A program made the translations under genes and the position numbers. Shown here one piece after another: positions 47,877-62,033 of a stretch of DNA of 64,000 bases; the first letter of the stretch is position 1; each line of letters starts with the position of its first letter. The notes below the pieces were generated by a model that did not search any database, was not told the DNA's origin, and saw nothing but the letters and a program-made list of their open reading frames with translations. Source of the DNA: Todiramphus chloris collaris (Eukaryota; Chordata; Aves; Coraciiformes; Alcedinidae); assembly GCA_025345505.1 (NCBI GenBank), contig JANVCC010000020.1:54364772-54428771 (forward strand), written 5' to 3'.

Positions 47877-49934
47877 AAACCCAATAAAGCAGTAGAGAGG
47901 TTAAGAGTAAGATGAGAGAAAGTTTTATGTCATGGCTTTTTGATGGAAAATTTGGGTTTCAACTACATAGTCTCTTTGAAGAAGTTGTTGACATCAAGTG
48001 CTCCTTAGTTTTAGCTGGAAACTAAAGTCCTTTTCTAAAAGGCACCTTTAAATGCTGCTGCAGTGCTCCTTGGCTGAATACCATATATCCCCATTTTCTG
48101 CTGTCCAATCAATTGGACCAGCACACTGTGGTCATGGACAACCACTGTGTCAGATAAACCCATGTACACCAGGCAACACGTATTCTGACTCCAAATCAAT
48201 TTTACTGTACTAGACTAAATGACTTTTGGCCTTTAACCTGTTATTGAAAATTTAAGATTTTGAATAGGGGAATAACATTCTCCCTTTGTACCCTACTCCA
48301 AATCAATTCTACCTGAAAAGGTTTTTCCAATAGCTTGTAGCAACAGAGCATCCTCAGATTGACAGGTAGGTGCGTATTTGCCATAAAAACGAAACACTTG
48401 TCATCTATTTGGAGAACATCCACTGTAGCATCTGTGTGCTAAGCTCTTCTAAGAATAAGGCTGCATCTAACTCACAGTTTAAGAGTCACCAACTCCTGAC
48501 ATTTTGCTCTTGTTAGAGGAAAGTGTAGGCTTGAAGGAGCCAGACTCTCTGCTTGCAGGTCTGGGTGGGTATTGGCAACAAGCAGAGTTCTGCAGCTGAT
48601 ACACATCAGTGAAGGTTGGTCATGTTCCTACTTTTGGAAAAGTGTCAGGTTTTGTAAGAGGAATTGATTTTATATGGGTACTTATTTTTAAGACTTGAAG
48701 AGCAAGTAGATTGCCCATGTCACAGGAATTGCATGGGTTAAGCATAGATGTGTTATCAACCCTCACAATTTTGAGTGTGATCACTGCAAAGCTCCCCCTC
48801 TTGAAATCAAAGGAATATGCAAGACTTTTAAAGCAAGTGATTTTCTATTCTTTGCTGTAAAGGAAAGCACATAATTCTCAACCGAGTGAACTCCAAAGGT
48901 TTTTTTAAAAAAAAACAAAACAAAATGCAAGCATATATAAAAAAAACCCTCTGGTGCTTTTGAAGAAGTAATTTTTAATTTTTGAATGCTTTTAGTTCAT
49001 AAAATGCTTCATTAAGGCAATTTAAATGTTTCTGGTCAGAGAATGTTAATATGAATGTATCCATCTTATTCACTTAAATTGTCTCTGCAATTCTTAGATG
49101 TTTTCACAGCGTCTCTGGGGGTCTGCATGTGTAATCAGCAGCATTCAGAACTCAAGTATGCCTCTGTGAAAATTTGGCTCAGTTAAACCTACCTTCCACA
49201 GCCACTAAGATACACTTTGGATTTTGAAATTGAAGACAAATAGACAAAAGGTGAAGAGCATATTTATGGGAAAAAAGAAAACCAACCCAAAACCCAAACA
49301 CATTCTTTTAATTGCTCAATCTAGTGCTATCTGAAAAATAAGTGCAAGCTATTACTGGCACCAGATGACTCCCCATTTTCACTGACCAGCAAAGACACAT
49401 CTGCAAGTTCAATATGAGATCAGTAAACAGTGTAGGTTAAGTAACTGGTTACTAATATTTTCCTTGAGCTACAAAACTTTTAAACAAACAACAACAACTG
49501 TAATCACAGTAGCCTTCCAGAGGTTAACAGCATGCAGGTGGTCAATTTCAATTAAATGCAAACCAGACGGCTGCAGCATTATAAACTGAAAATCTTGGGT
49601 AAGTTTGTTTTGGGACTTGGGTCTTCTTTCTCAAAAACCTCAATGATACAACACACAAATGTCAAAATGACAAAAATAAGGAAGTACGTCATAGACTAAG
49701 CATTTTAATGCCTTTTCTGGCTCCCTTTTGCAGGCTGAACTGTGTTGAGCACATTTGATGGCATTAGGACTTAGAATGGCTGTGTGCGTAAGTATTTAAT
49801 TGCTGAAATAAATGGAGACAGCCGAATAACTAACTGAACTGTGATGTGGGTTTGTATTTTAAACCACCAGTGTGATACATTTTATACTATATTTACGATG
49901 CCACTTTGCTGACCTTATGAAATAGCTCAAAGCT
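47877..49934. other. Unique DNA, no gene seen
   Basis: No transposon or exon recognised. There are A-rich runs near 48901-48922. The minus-strand frame at 48241-48423 is short and unrecognised. Confidence 0.55.
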
Positions 49935-49990
49935 TTGGTACTAAACTGGAAACAGGTTCAAATCCAGCTGGTGATGGTATAAGTAGTGAT
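49921..49990 (+). mobile_element. MIR-like tRNA-derived SINE relic
   Basis: ggttcaaatcc at 49955-49965 is an exact pol III B box. It follows an A-box-like tagctcaaagc (49923-49933) and ctaaactggaaaca, and is followed by agctggtgatgg. The order resembles the 5' half of an amniote MIR. It cannot fold as a tRNA. The 3' core is not recognisable. Confidence 0.45.
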
Positions 49991-52117
49991 CAGAAAATAT
50001 AATTCATATCCTTCCAGACGCCTTTTTAAAAGCTAGTCTCTCAATCTATTCCTAAGCAGACAAGTGTACCTAATACCACTGGTGACCACCAAGAAACCTA
50101 TTTGCAAGGTGCGCCAAAATAAGCACAGGTTAAAGAGTGATAGGAGTTGAGAACTCTCTTGTCCAAGATAAATGTTTTCTCCAATGTCATCAAGAGATGC
50201 TGTTAAGGGAGTCCTCTCAGGAGACTAAATAAAAGTTCCCAGTAAGTAACTGGGAACAGATTTAAACTGAGCACCTGTGAAATATAACATAAGTTTGGTT
50301 CACAGTGGACATAACCTGGCAGAGAAGTTGTTACTGGAATGGAAAATAAAAACAGAGGAGAAACACTGAAAAGTCCTTCATGCCCCATCAAGTTTTAGGT
50401 AGTACAGTGCACAAAGCATTTGCTTTAAGACCTCTTGGCAAAATGTTTTCCTAAGCCAAGCACTTCCTTTTGGGATCCCCTGCTCACTTACAAGTCTATC
50501 TGAGCAACAGATCTATGATCCAACACTCAAAGCCCAGAGGAACACAGTAGCTGCCGCAAAGAGTGAAGGGCAAAAGTAGAAAATGTAGGACTGTGACTTG
50601 CCTTGTCCATATGCACCAGTTGGCACTTGGACTCCATGGAAAAGCACCAGCCGTTCTGAAATGTGACACTACTCAGAGATCCACATTCAAGTTCAGCGGC
50701 TGCCAGTAAATAAATACTAATCCATTGTCAGTGTGTTTTGTAATGACTAGCTCCTTAAATCTAGTAACACTCATCCCCCCTAATGAAGCAATATCCCTCT
50801 AGGTACAATTGTTTCTTGGGCTGCAATATCACCTTGTGAACTCCTGTACTACATCTTAACTGACATGAGTCAACAGCAGCTCAGGCACACTGCTGTACAG
50901 CCATGTGGTGCCAGTAAGGTCAGAGCAAACAACATCTAGACATCTTCCAGCTACTGTTTAAACAAGTCAGTGGAAATTGTGAGGTTGAAGAGATCTTTTA
51001 AGCCTATCATCACATTGCCATTTATGTAAGATTCACATCCAGTGTGTTAAAACACAAAGTTTTTCCTTAGTTGTTCTGCTTATGAAAGACATGTTTCCTC
51101 TGCACATGTCCTACACCCTCACAGATGATTCCTCCTTTGTGCCCCCTGCACAGACAGGTATATGCTGGAACTAGATCAGAGCTGTATATACATGTCACAT
51201 AGATGTGTTTTTCCCACGTAGCCAAGCTGGGTGGCCAAACCTAAGCCTGGGACAACTAAGTTCCAGCTGTAGCCTTTCCATTACTGGTAGCACCAGTCTC
51301 ACCTTTCATCTCAGCTTTAAGTTTTCAGAAAACTTATAGGAACTTCCTTACCTCCATAAAATCTGCTTTAAATTTACCAGTTGAGAAGATATTAGGGGAA
51401 ATGAACACTCTAACACACTTGTGAGGTCTTCTACTTCAACAAATAGCCTATTGAGTGAACAATTAAATGCTCTGAAAATTCTGAACCTCCTAAAAATGCA
51501 GATTTACCTGTGCGACAATGAATGCCAAGCATTACCCCCTTCTAAAAACATTCCTGTTCTCCTTGCCATTTATTTGCTCTGTGTGCCTATAACTTCATCT
51601 GGAAAAAACAGGGAACTGAGATGTTCCTCCAAAAATCAGCAGCATTCCTATCACTGAGAAACTGCAGGAATAAGGGCCTAATGTGATGGAGCCTCGATTC
51701 CTTAACAATACGATGGTTCCATCACAAACAGCAACTTTGGCTTCAAGTCCAAGGATAGAACATGTAGCAATGGACTATATGATGGAAAGGAGTATTTTTC
51801 AGCTGCTTCAGCCTCACCCTGCATTACCTGCAAGTGATATATTACAGAACTGAATGCCAGAAAAGTGCATTTTAGAATAAAAAGTATAGTGTTTCATAAT
51901 TTGATTTAAATCAATTATATCATCTCTCACTGGAATGCTCATGAGCTTCAGAAATTAAATATATAAATGAAACCAGCTGCTCTGGATACTCTTTCCTTGG
52001 GATACGTTTCACTTGAATTCAATCAGCTTTCTTCTGCAGCACATTATTGTCATGCAACATCAGAGTGGAGAGCACGCAGTGCTGTATCAGTTATTGGAAG
52101 GTAACCAGCTATGGTTT

Positions 52118-52140
52118 AAAAAAAAAAGGGGGGTGGGGGG
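52118..52140 (+). repeat. A10 followed by G6-T-G6
   Basis: A purine-only stretch interrupted by one T. Two G6 runs one base apart are not enough for a classical three-tier quadruplex. Confidence 0.9.
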
Positions 52141-54343
52141 AAATCAGAAGATTAAAATTCTTTACTGCAGGGATGGGTAAATTCTAAGGAATTAATTAAT
52201 TACTATGAGGCTTACAGAGAAATTGAGGTAGTTACTGTCATCCCAGCAAAATCCATTAATTTATGGCTATTTACTACATCACATGATATTTCTGACTGGT
52301 CTCAGTCTGGAGCTCCTCTCTGCCCAACATCATGGAGGACTGCAGTGTTTGGGATGAAGAAGAATTACAACTGAAGAAGCACATGCAACCAAAGATTTGT
52401 GTTCTTTAATTTCCAAGTATAATGCATGCATAGATCTTGGCATCACTCATAAAATGATTGTTCATAATTAAATACCGTATCTCAGTGCTTGGATTCCAGA
52501 ATGACTTATCTTTTCATAAATCAGAATAAATATATAAGGCAAAAATCTGTCTGTACTGAACTTAACAGGAGCACTGCCTGCCACTTTAAGGGAGACAGGA
52601 TTTTGGCACGAGGTTTTCAGCAGCCCAAGCTGTCCAGTGATTTGGTTGCAGCATTTTCATCTCCATTTCTCATCAAGTCCTCTTCCAAACAGCATCTGCA
52701 ATACTGTTGTGCAGAGGACATTAAGTACCACTACTGCAAATTCTAATATTGTTTTCAGGATTAACATTATTTCAGGGTTCATTTTGAAAACTACATAGAG
52801 ACAAAGGAAAAGAGAAGTCTACCTCTCCGCCTTTTTGGATCTTCTATTAAAGAAACAATTTTCCGATAGAGCTACTCCTGTATCTTCTTGATATATTATC
52901 CAAGTGTCTTACAAGCTTCTATAGACCTGCATATGTGAGCTCCCTTCAAGGCAAGCAAATGCATCATTTTACAGCCAGAGTATTTAAAGAGAAGCAAAGA
53001 ACCTTCCTTTTTAAAGATATAGTGTCACCTGTAGCTGAAAATAAGACAATTTTTATAGGTATGACATGATTACCTTTCACTGACTCCAGTAATTCAGAGC
53101 ACAAAAGTGGGCATCATAGGCAATAAGTAGTGACTAAGGAGAGTCAAGCGAAATAATGACTTATTCACCAACCAGCTAACAAATTCAGCTTGTATTACTG
53201 TAAAGACTTGTATACTTAAGGAGACAGTACCATAAATGTGTTTTAACAATGTAAAATTAATATGTATGACAAGACAGAAGCTTCTGTAATTTGACAACAA
53301 AAACTAAAATTAAGACATACATTCAAATGATCTTTTGAATGAAGAGAGAAAAGAAGACAATAGAAAAAAGACAGGTGAGGAAAAAAGAAGTAAAATAAGT
53401 GAAAAATGTGATTCTCTTCCTTTGCCTGAAAGTATTGAAAATGCAGATCTTCTTGCTAGAATATTCAAAGTAATCACTAACAGGCAAAAGTATTTTGTAC
53501 AAGAACAGATTTTTACTACAAGCCCTGACTAAAGAACAAGAAGTTATTTAAAGACTTAAAAAGTGAGGAATTGGAGGAGAACTGTCAACAGGTGAAATCT
53601 TAACACCAGGAAACAACTCACTTGTGAGCAGTCTCCCATTCACATTCTTTGGCATGTTCACCTATGTCCCACATGGCACAGGGATGTCAGCATTCCTCAC
53701 TTTTTTACCACTATTAAAAAAAATAAAATCTTAGAAAAAGGGTTTCAGGTGAAGTGGGTGGAGGAAGAAGATGTTATGGTATATTTTAAATAACATTTTC
53801 TTCAAGGAAAAATGGAAGCATGAGGTTGACCCCTGAAAGCATCATCAGGGAGAGGGGATGGGAAGGTTTTAAAGTTTGAAGCATAACTCTCCTGAAATGC
53901 ACATCAGACCCTGTAAGACAAGGCAGAGTTGGATTAAAGCAAAAGAGGATTCAAAGAAAGAAGCTTGAGGTTTTCAGAAAAAAAGACAAATATAGTCAAA
54001 TATATCCTGGAAACTACCTTAAATGTAACTGGAGGGATCTACAAACTCTCTGTTGTTAAAGCAACAGTTTCAACAGCTGGGAGCACTACTCCATCTAAAA
54101 CATATTAATTAAAAAAAAAAAAATCTTTGGAGAGATAGGGATCTCTTCCTCCAAAATCCCATCTTACTCCAAATTTCAGCACTGAAAGACTTTGTCTTTT
54201 ACAGTCTCTAAGTTAAATACCCTTCTGGCTTGACTGAGCTGTGTTTTTGAAGACATTCTTTCTTTCAGTTGTGGAGATAGTATTCAAAGACCACATGGTA
54301 CTAGGTCATGGCCACTGAAAATATTGCATTTCCGTAGAAAACA

Positions 54344-54356
54344 CCAGCAGAGGGCA
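54344..54356 (+). promoter_or_regulatory. CTCF-like core motif
   Basis: ccagcagagggca matches the 13 core positions of the vertebrate CTCF motif (CCASYAGRKGGCR). The flanking bases (acac before, aag after) are not ideal. It could be a chromatin-boundary site in otherwise featureless DNA, or a chance match. Confidence 0.35.
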
Positions 54357-54833
54357 AAGGACCATGGTCAAGAGCCAACTTGCTGAGGAATAATCACTAC
54401 TAAAATTACCACATGGATGTCACATCTCATCAGCTTCCATAAATGTAATATGAGATACGGAACTTCTGCTTCTTCTGGACTGGGAAATACTGGGAATTAA
54501 ACTTTAACCCATTTTGCCAAAGGACCTGCAAGGCTGTTTGTCCGACTGCAAAGGCAAACCCCCTCTCTCTCAGCAGACGGAGCATTACAGAAATTAAATA
54601 CGATAAAGGTGCTTTCATCATGCCTCTTAAAAACATACTAAAAAATAATACAGTGAATAAAAATAATACAGGTGAATACTGGTAAATGAAGTCAAGTTGA
54701 CAGGACTACTCTCTTCTCTTACCAAAGAAGGTACTAAAGCTAATGCTTAAAGCTGATCTGTGACCTATTAAAAGGGCCATAAAAAAAAAAAATAACACAG
54801 ATGCAAGAACCCTGAATTCCTCTTTTTCCTCAA

Positions 54834-54847
54834 TTTTTTTTTTTTTT
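54834..54847 (+). repeat. Poly(T) tract, 14 bases
   Basis: Uninterrupted T run about 40 bases after an A12 tract at 54781-54792. The pair could fold into a weak A/T hairpin. Confidence 0.9.
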
Positions 54848-55469
54848 AATTTACACTTTTCTTTTCTCAGCCTCAGAAATACAGAGAAGCAGATGCACTC
54901 CTTTGAACCCCACACTTCAATATTCACCAGCCACCAAGGAAAGCTGTTCAAAACACTTCTTGTGCCATCAGGAAGCTGATGAAATTTGAAAAGAGAAAAA
55001 GCACATAACTTTATTGAGGCCGGCGCAAGCCCAGAGATTTGCAAGTTGCATGTCTTTTTTAATCAAAGTGACTGTGCCAACATGATTAGAATACCCACAA
55101 AGCCAAGCCAATCGAGCAGCTAAACAAGGGAGACCACAGAGAAGATAGCAAATACCACTGGAGTTGTACATTGTCTCAAAAGATTATCACTGCAGTTGTT
55201 CAAACTCTTGTAACCAACAAGGGATTCCAGTGACTCATTGCTATTGTGTTTCCACAGCTCAACATCATGTCCCATGCATATTCTGGAGTTCCACAGCACC
55301 ACATGTGTGTAACAATGTGCTGCACTTAATAAAATATCTTTGTGGTAAAAGAAGTAACAAAAAATATTTGCACAATAGCAGAATGCCAACCAAGTGCTGG
55401 ACTGCATTAGAACAACTCATTGGGTGTCATTCCAAAACAGCATCTTCCATGTCCCCAAGAAGCAGCTTT

Positions 55470-55500
55470 AAAAAAAAAAAAAATTAAATTAAATTAAAAC
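55470..55500 (+). repeat. A14 passing into (TTAAA)n
   Basis: A poly(A) run is followed by about three TTAAA units. No retrocopy is recognisable to its left. Confidence 0.9.
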
Positions 55501-58500
55501 AAAATTAGAGATTTTCTGAAAGATCACAGCTTTTAACATATCAACAAAACTTCAAGAATAAATTAACATATGACTCACCTCCCTGAGGTCTATCCCATGG
55601 TTTCATTATCAGTCAAGCGGAAGCCATTGTTGCAAAAGCAGTTCAAAGCAGCCGCTCCATCCATGTGCCATGCAGCAAGTCTTCATGTATATACAGTTTT
55701 GTTAAAAAAGGAGGAAGGGAGGATAACACTTGAAGAGAAAATAAACAGCTCCTTCCACCTTGGAGAAAGAAAGGCCAGGGAAAACCCGTACACTTTAGTA
55801 AGGTCTAGGAAAGTCACTTTTCAGATGCTCTTAAAACTTTCCCAAGAATATTATGGCCTGCAGCTGGGGCACACCAATCAGCTGCTCTGGCAAAGGTCAC
55901 AGGAGGAAAGATCCCGTGCTAGTTCAACAGCAGTGGTTTCTTCAATAATCTCAAAACAATGAATAGCATGCAAATGCTTCTTCCCCTGCAGGATTCTGAC
56001 AAGAAAATAGAGCCTGCATCTTAATACTTTCAGGAAAATAACAGCAGTTGCTTCAGACTAGAGGAACAGGCATGCTGAAATGAAAACAACAGGCTTAACT
56101 GGAAAGGAATCATGGAGGAATCCCATCCAAGAGACATGATTTTGTCTCCTGCCACAACTGAAGAGGCAGGTGTAAATTCTGACATTGACAAGTGCTGAGT
56201 GTAATATCAGATGAACACAAGAGATAACAGGGAAACCCTCTATACATCAATCACGTCATCAAAAGAAGGCACTATGCACAGTAAGAATCTAGGCTGAGCT
56301 AAAGATTAAAAAAGAAGGACCCATGACATTAGGTTTTTCCTTGGATGACTGGGTGGAGGGAGGGGGTCTGTATCTTCTAACTAAAAAAAGTCCTAATAGA
56401 AAACAGCACAAACAGTACTCTAACAGCTGTTTTGGTCTGCTGAAGTGTGGGCGGGCAGCAAGTGGGAGCCCCACAGAGAAAGGACATGTTTTTAGGGATG
56501 CTGGTCCTTCATCTGTTTTCTTCCAGCTGATGGGTATGACACAAAGGAGCTTCTACATGTCAGGTAGGGACTGCACTAAAAATATTCACACTCTTCTCTC
56601 CCCTGTTTTCTTTTTCCTTTTCAGAGTCCTGCACTGGGCTAGCAAACAAGATACAAGTAGCCTCATGGACCAGATGCACAGCACACACAGGCACCAAGCC
56701 ATAACAGAGTACCATCTTACATGTGGGCCTTCCCCTCAACAAATAGTCCTTTCTCTGACAAGCACCAATGGAAGACAGTGGTTTATGACATCCACATCCC
56801 TGGTGTGGTAACTACTTGTCATCACTGCACTATCAAAAAGCCTAAAATCTGGCACAAGTTTTATGGTGAGAATACTGTTCTCCATAGTAGGTCTTGAAAA
56901 AAAGCATATAGCTAAAAGGATGGATATAATAGAGTGGAACTTCAGAGGCTCTTTATTGTGCCCCACTATCATCCTGCTCATAATGCTCCACAAAAGCATC
57001 CACAAAATAAAAATCTTGAAGTGAACTTCACAAACTTTGAAGCATCACTGGAGTTTACCCTGAAAGGTGCACTATGCATATATATAGAAGAGAAACCCTG
57101 CAACACACCAAGCTTTCTACAGATATTCAAGATAGCCTTTCAACTTTGATTCACTTAAGCAAAACATCACTGAAGCAATGTTAATTCTTTTGTTTACAGT
57201 TACACCTATGACAGAAAGGTAATTCACAGCTCAGGATCAAACAGATACACTAAAGGGAGCTATTTAACATCACTAAGGATAGCACCCTATAATTACTGTA
57301 TCAGATCTTTCAACACAAGATTTGCTTTAAGAAAAAAGAAGTAGAGAACTGGATTCATCTCTGTTTCTGCCTCAGCCCCATATCTAGTTTCAAGTTAAAA
57401 CTAAACAATAGCAGCAAGTACCAATTTACCAACCATTGTTTCAGGTGCTCAGATAATCATAAAACTATACAGAAAAGGCAACACAGCTAAAATGTCATCA
57501 AAAATACAGAGCACCCAAATGCAGCTGCACACTCAAACAAAAATATTTTTACCTTTGCATCTGCAAATCACAACTATTATCAAGGACATGCTGAAAACTG
57601 GAGAAGAATTCTTGAGGAGCTCAGTTCAAATGTAACCCTTGATGGTACGACCCTGAATATGCTAGTCTACATGAGAGGTCTTATTAAACTCCAAGGAGTA
57701 TTTCTGGGGCAATATGGGTGCCTGCTTTTCTGAGGCTGCATTCACAGTACCATCAGGAGGTGGGGTTTCCAGGCAGCCTTAGCTCCAGGGCCTAAAGCAT
57801 CTTAGCTATATAAAGTGGATGTCCAGAAATTAAGACAGTCCAAAATTGTGACCTTTGGAACATCGACAGCATTTCAATAGAAGATAGGCTTTGTACTTCA
57901 GTTCTTGGTGGCAGTTCTAGGTTCAAAGTGTATACCAGACAAAGTGAATTCCAAAGGCAAATCCTCATAACTAATTAAAAAGGAGAAAATCTCTGACTTC
58001 TAACTTAGTTAAAATTCCCACTGAAATTTGCACTTAATCATCTGCTTTACCAGAAGTCACCACAAAGTCCACAAGATGTGAAGGTCTCATGAGCTCCTTC
58101 AATACCAACAGTCTAACTACAACTGTAGGATTCATGGTAATAGAAGATCTCTTGCGTCTTGATAACCTTCTCTAGGAACAAGAGAAAAGAAGGAAGCCTG
58201 CTCCTATGAAAAACAACTTCACTCAACCCCTGTTGCATTAAATTCACAGTGATGCAACTACTCTGTGCCCTTGAGAAACCTCATTCACTTTTAGCAACTG
58301 AAGAATTCAAGATCTACAACATAAAGCAACTGGCTGTTGAATGCAGTTTCCTTCATTTTAAAATATTACTGCTCTTTGATGTTTATCTGTTTAAAAAAGC
58401 TTATTGCAGCTAATTCACAGCAGGAGTGCCCTGTGGCATCCTTAAAATTATATTAAAAATATAAAAGATAAGAAAGGAAAACATAATTATATAATCTAAT

Positions 58501-60848
58501 TTTTTATGGCTACACAACAAAAATTAAATCCTAATTTTGTAATGCATATGCATAGAAGTATTTCTGACATATATCAAAAGCATGAAGACATCATACACAG
58601 GACTTTTTCTTGGAAAGTCTGACAAAGTGAAACAGCAAGAGGCCCAATACCATATTAGTTAGCTTTCAACTTTATTCAGAAAATGACCTGCAAGGACAAG
58701 TCAGAAACATATGGATGGAAGGTTGTTATCCACAGAGTCAATGTACAAATGGCATTTTTTCATTTACTAGAAATAATACTACAACTGCTGCAGTCACTCC
58801 CCCTCACCATTTGTATTCAATTCATTAGTGACTAAAAATTGCACTTTTTAAAAATAATTGCATGTTGTACCATTGCCTTACGCCATCTGATAGATGTCAG
58901 CTGCAACTGCGTCCCTAGACCTAAAGTTCCATACGAGCTCTTCTGGGATCCATTGAGACATGGCAGTAATGTGATTCACTCCAAGGGTGGCATTTGGTAG
59001 AACTCCCTCCTAACAATTTAAGATGCTGGTGGTATAGAGTGGTCTCATGCATGCCCTGATTTGCTCCAAGTACTATAGAGGGTGGTCATAATACTCCTGA
59101 AAATGTATTCAGAATCAAACCAAAGCCTCAACTAACAGATCTTCCTCTGAGTCATCCCTCTCAAAACAACCCCTCAAAAGAGTCCTTCCGAGATGCTTTC
59201 TAGAAGTCTGTGGATTAGACTGGATTTTCTTAAAACCTTAAAGTTCTTTGGGGGTTGGCACCTTCATAATGCATCCCCAACTCAATCCACGTGAAAAAGG
59301 TTAGAAAGCACAAACAGGTTAGATCTGTATTCATGCTATTCCACAGGCACGGCAAACCTCAAGATGGAGCATTCTTCCACCAAAGGGAAGGATTTTAAGA
59401 TTATCTGTCCCAGAGGCAATGGCTGGAAAAAGGGTAATTGCACAGGCAAATCAGAACAGACGTCCAAGGCCCTGTTTGTGCTAAAATGAATGAGGATGAA
59501 TCCACTAGATATTCAAAGGCCAGCTCTGAGCTCCTAAGTTTCACGCTTTGTGATCCACATGTTGGGACCAATGCAAAAATCTTCCCAGCTCAAGGAGGCT
59601 TAAGAATAAAGACTAACACTGAGAAAATACAAACAAAATCAAAAGTACTCTTTCACAGTGAATTCAGAAATTATAGATAGTAAGGTAGTTCAACAGAAAA
59701 AGGTGATGTGTATCAAGACCCCTGAATGTGATTAGGTATATTCACTAGCAATCAAGTTCCTTGAAAACAAAGACAAAACAACCTTGATTTAAACAGCTCA
59801 AGAATGTTGGAGCCCACCTAAGAATCTGGTATTTTCTTATTTGATAAACAACCTAAAAAAACCCAAAACTTTTGAGTAGTACTTCTTTGGAGAGAAACTG
59901 TGTCATAGACTTCATTACATTCTCAGCATGTCCTTGTGTTCCAGCACTAAAGACTTCTGATAGAGTAAATCCTGCTTTCTCAACAGAAAAAGCCAACAGA
60001 CAGGTACCTTTCAAACAGGGGATGTATAGACTGAGGACCCTTGGAGGAAAGAATCCTTGCTCCAGCTATTGCAGGCAACCCATCTGCCTCAGTTACTATC
60101 TGTTACTATCTATTCTACCTATAGATCAAGAAAAACTGAAGTATTTTGCAAAGTCTCATGTGTAAGTCCTCTTCATTTTCAGAGCCACCAACCAAAAATG
60201 AGATGCTCCACATTTCTAGACACACTGAAAATATTGCTTTTGGCAAAAATTAACCCATTAATACAAGATTTTATTTCCAAATATTCTCTTCACCAAAATG
60301 ATGCACACTGGGACAAAACAAACCAGCCTAAATTCTCTCTAAAACTCTGCGTAGTGTTTCCTACAGCAAAAGGGGGGGGAATAAAGAAACCCCAAACCTG
60401 TATTTGCCATTCTTATGCAGCTTCTATTTCATTACCATCACTAAGGTACTCCTCACACATGAGAGAGGGAGGGAAGAGAGAGGAAAGAAAAGATTTAATA
60501 AATAACAGAGAAGAAAATCCTGATGACGTTAATCTCAACCACAGTAAAACAATAGTTTGAAACCATGCCAAGTCTCTTTCTACAGTCTCAGGCTCAAGCC
60601 CAGCATCTACTTCATTAAAGTAAATAAAATATAACGGTGAAGAAAAATAATAAGAAAGACTGCATGAATAATAGAGAGAATCTGAGTACAAGTCCAACCA
60701 AATGATGTCAACTATTATTTCATTTTACTTTGCTCTCTCTGAGAAAACACCAGAGAGAGCAGGGGGAGGGGGAGCTGAGGAAATAGTGCACTGAGAATAA
60801 AGAGGCAAGAATATCCCACAGGGGTTTTGATAACAAAAGCACTAACAT

Positions 60849-60865
60849 TATATATATATATATAT
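60849..60865 (+). repeat. (TA)n microsatellite
   Basis: About eight TA units. Confidence 0.9.
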
Positions 60866-61993
60866 TTCAAAAAGCCTTTCAACTTTATTAATTCCCTTAC
60901 AAATATAATACAATGGAGAGTCAAGAGTAAAAAAAAAATAGTGATCAAAATTGCAGGGACATTTACAATGAACAGCTCTGGGCCATTATGTCCCAAACTT
61001 GTCTTCATTCAGGAATGGAATTTAGTCCAGTGTGGACATTTGTTTGTATAATTATGATGTCTGATTAAAGCTGTTATTAGCAGTATTCAAACAGGAATTC
61101 AAATTTGTATGGAAAAAAGATGCTGCATCTTTTCTTCTGACTTAGTAGGAAGCTAATCAGAGTCACTGTGAGAAATCTTTTACTCACACATCCCTGAGCT
61201 CTTTTCCTAACACCTGGGACAATTTTTAATACACCTCCTCTTCCTAACAAATCTCAGGAAAACATACTGGCTTCTGAACGATCCGCTACAACTGTGATTT
61301 TGTTTGGAGACATTCAAAGTCCAAGGAGATTTTGTGTCATAGACAGAAGAAAATCCTCTCCAAAAGCTCAGAATGGCCAAGTTTTGACATATCCTGGATG
61401 TAAGCATATATTTTAAAAAAAACCAAAACCAATCCAAATAAAATGTATTAAGCAGTATTTGAGTTAAACATTTTGGGTTTTCAGAATTCAGATTGCTCAT
61501 GTTACGAAAATGTAATGATTATACTACCTAGATAATCAGTGAGAATTCTTAAACTTAAACCCAAAAGAAAACAAAAAGCACGATTGCTGCCAGATTTTCA
61601 TCTTGAGACATGTAAAAGATACTACAAAACCAAAATGTTACCAAGTACATCTTCAGTCCTAAGCATTGAGAAAAAACCCAGTCACCTTTATCATTATCCT
61701 GTGAATTAATGACAAATAAAGACTTTTACACTGACCTAAGGATGATTCTTGTAGAGCTCAATGGACAGTGGAGGGAACCTGTTCAAGACTATGCATTCAA
61801 AAGCAGATTTTATTTTTTTTGGCTGCCTTTGCTGTCATTTTGGAGTTTTGTTTGACTGACCTTTTGTATCATCCATCCTCAGTGTAATACGCAAATGGAA
61901 ATCAGGTTCGAATGCCTACTCATACACTCAACCTTTGATCCTTGGACACAGATAGCCCAAGTTATCAGATATTGAAAGTATTATATTTTAAGT

Positions 61994-62033
61994 AAAAAAA
62001 AAAACCAAACAAAACAAAAACAAACAACAAAAC
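61994..62033 (+). repeat. A/C low-complexity tract
   Basis: An A11 run followed by aaac/aaaac units. Confidence 0.9.

Noticed and set aside
50985..51100. Old CR1 or L3 3' end
   Set aside because: Only a vague resemblance (gaagagatcttttaagc); no coding or tail landmarks.
52128..52140. G-quadruplex
   Set aside because: Only two G6 runs separated by one T. Four G-tracts with loops cannot form a three-tier structure.
56323..56811. 162-codon open frame as a gene
   Set aside because: No recognisable domain. Overlapping minus-strand frames cover the same bases.
60057..60560. 167-codon open frame, the longest outside the CR1 copies
   Set aside because: Composition looks like translated non-coding DNA, no motif is present, and an opposite-strand frame overlaps it.
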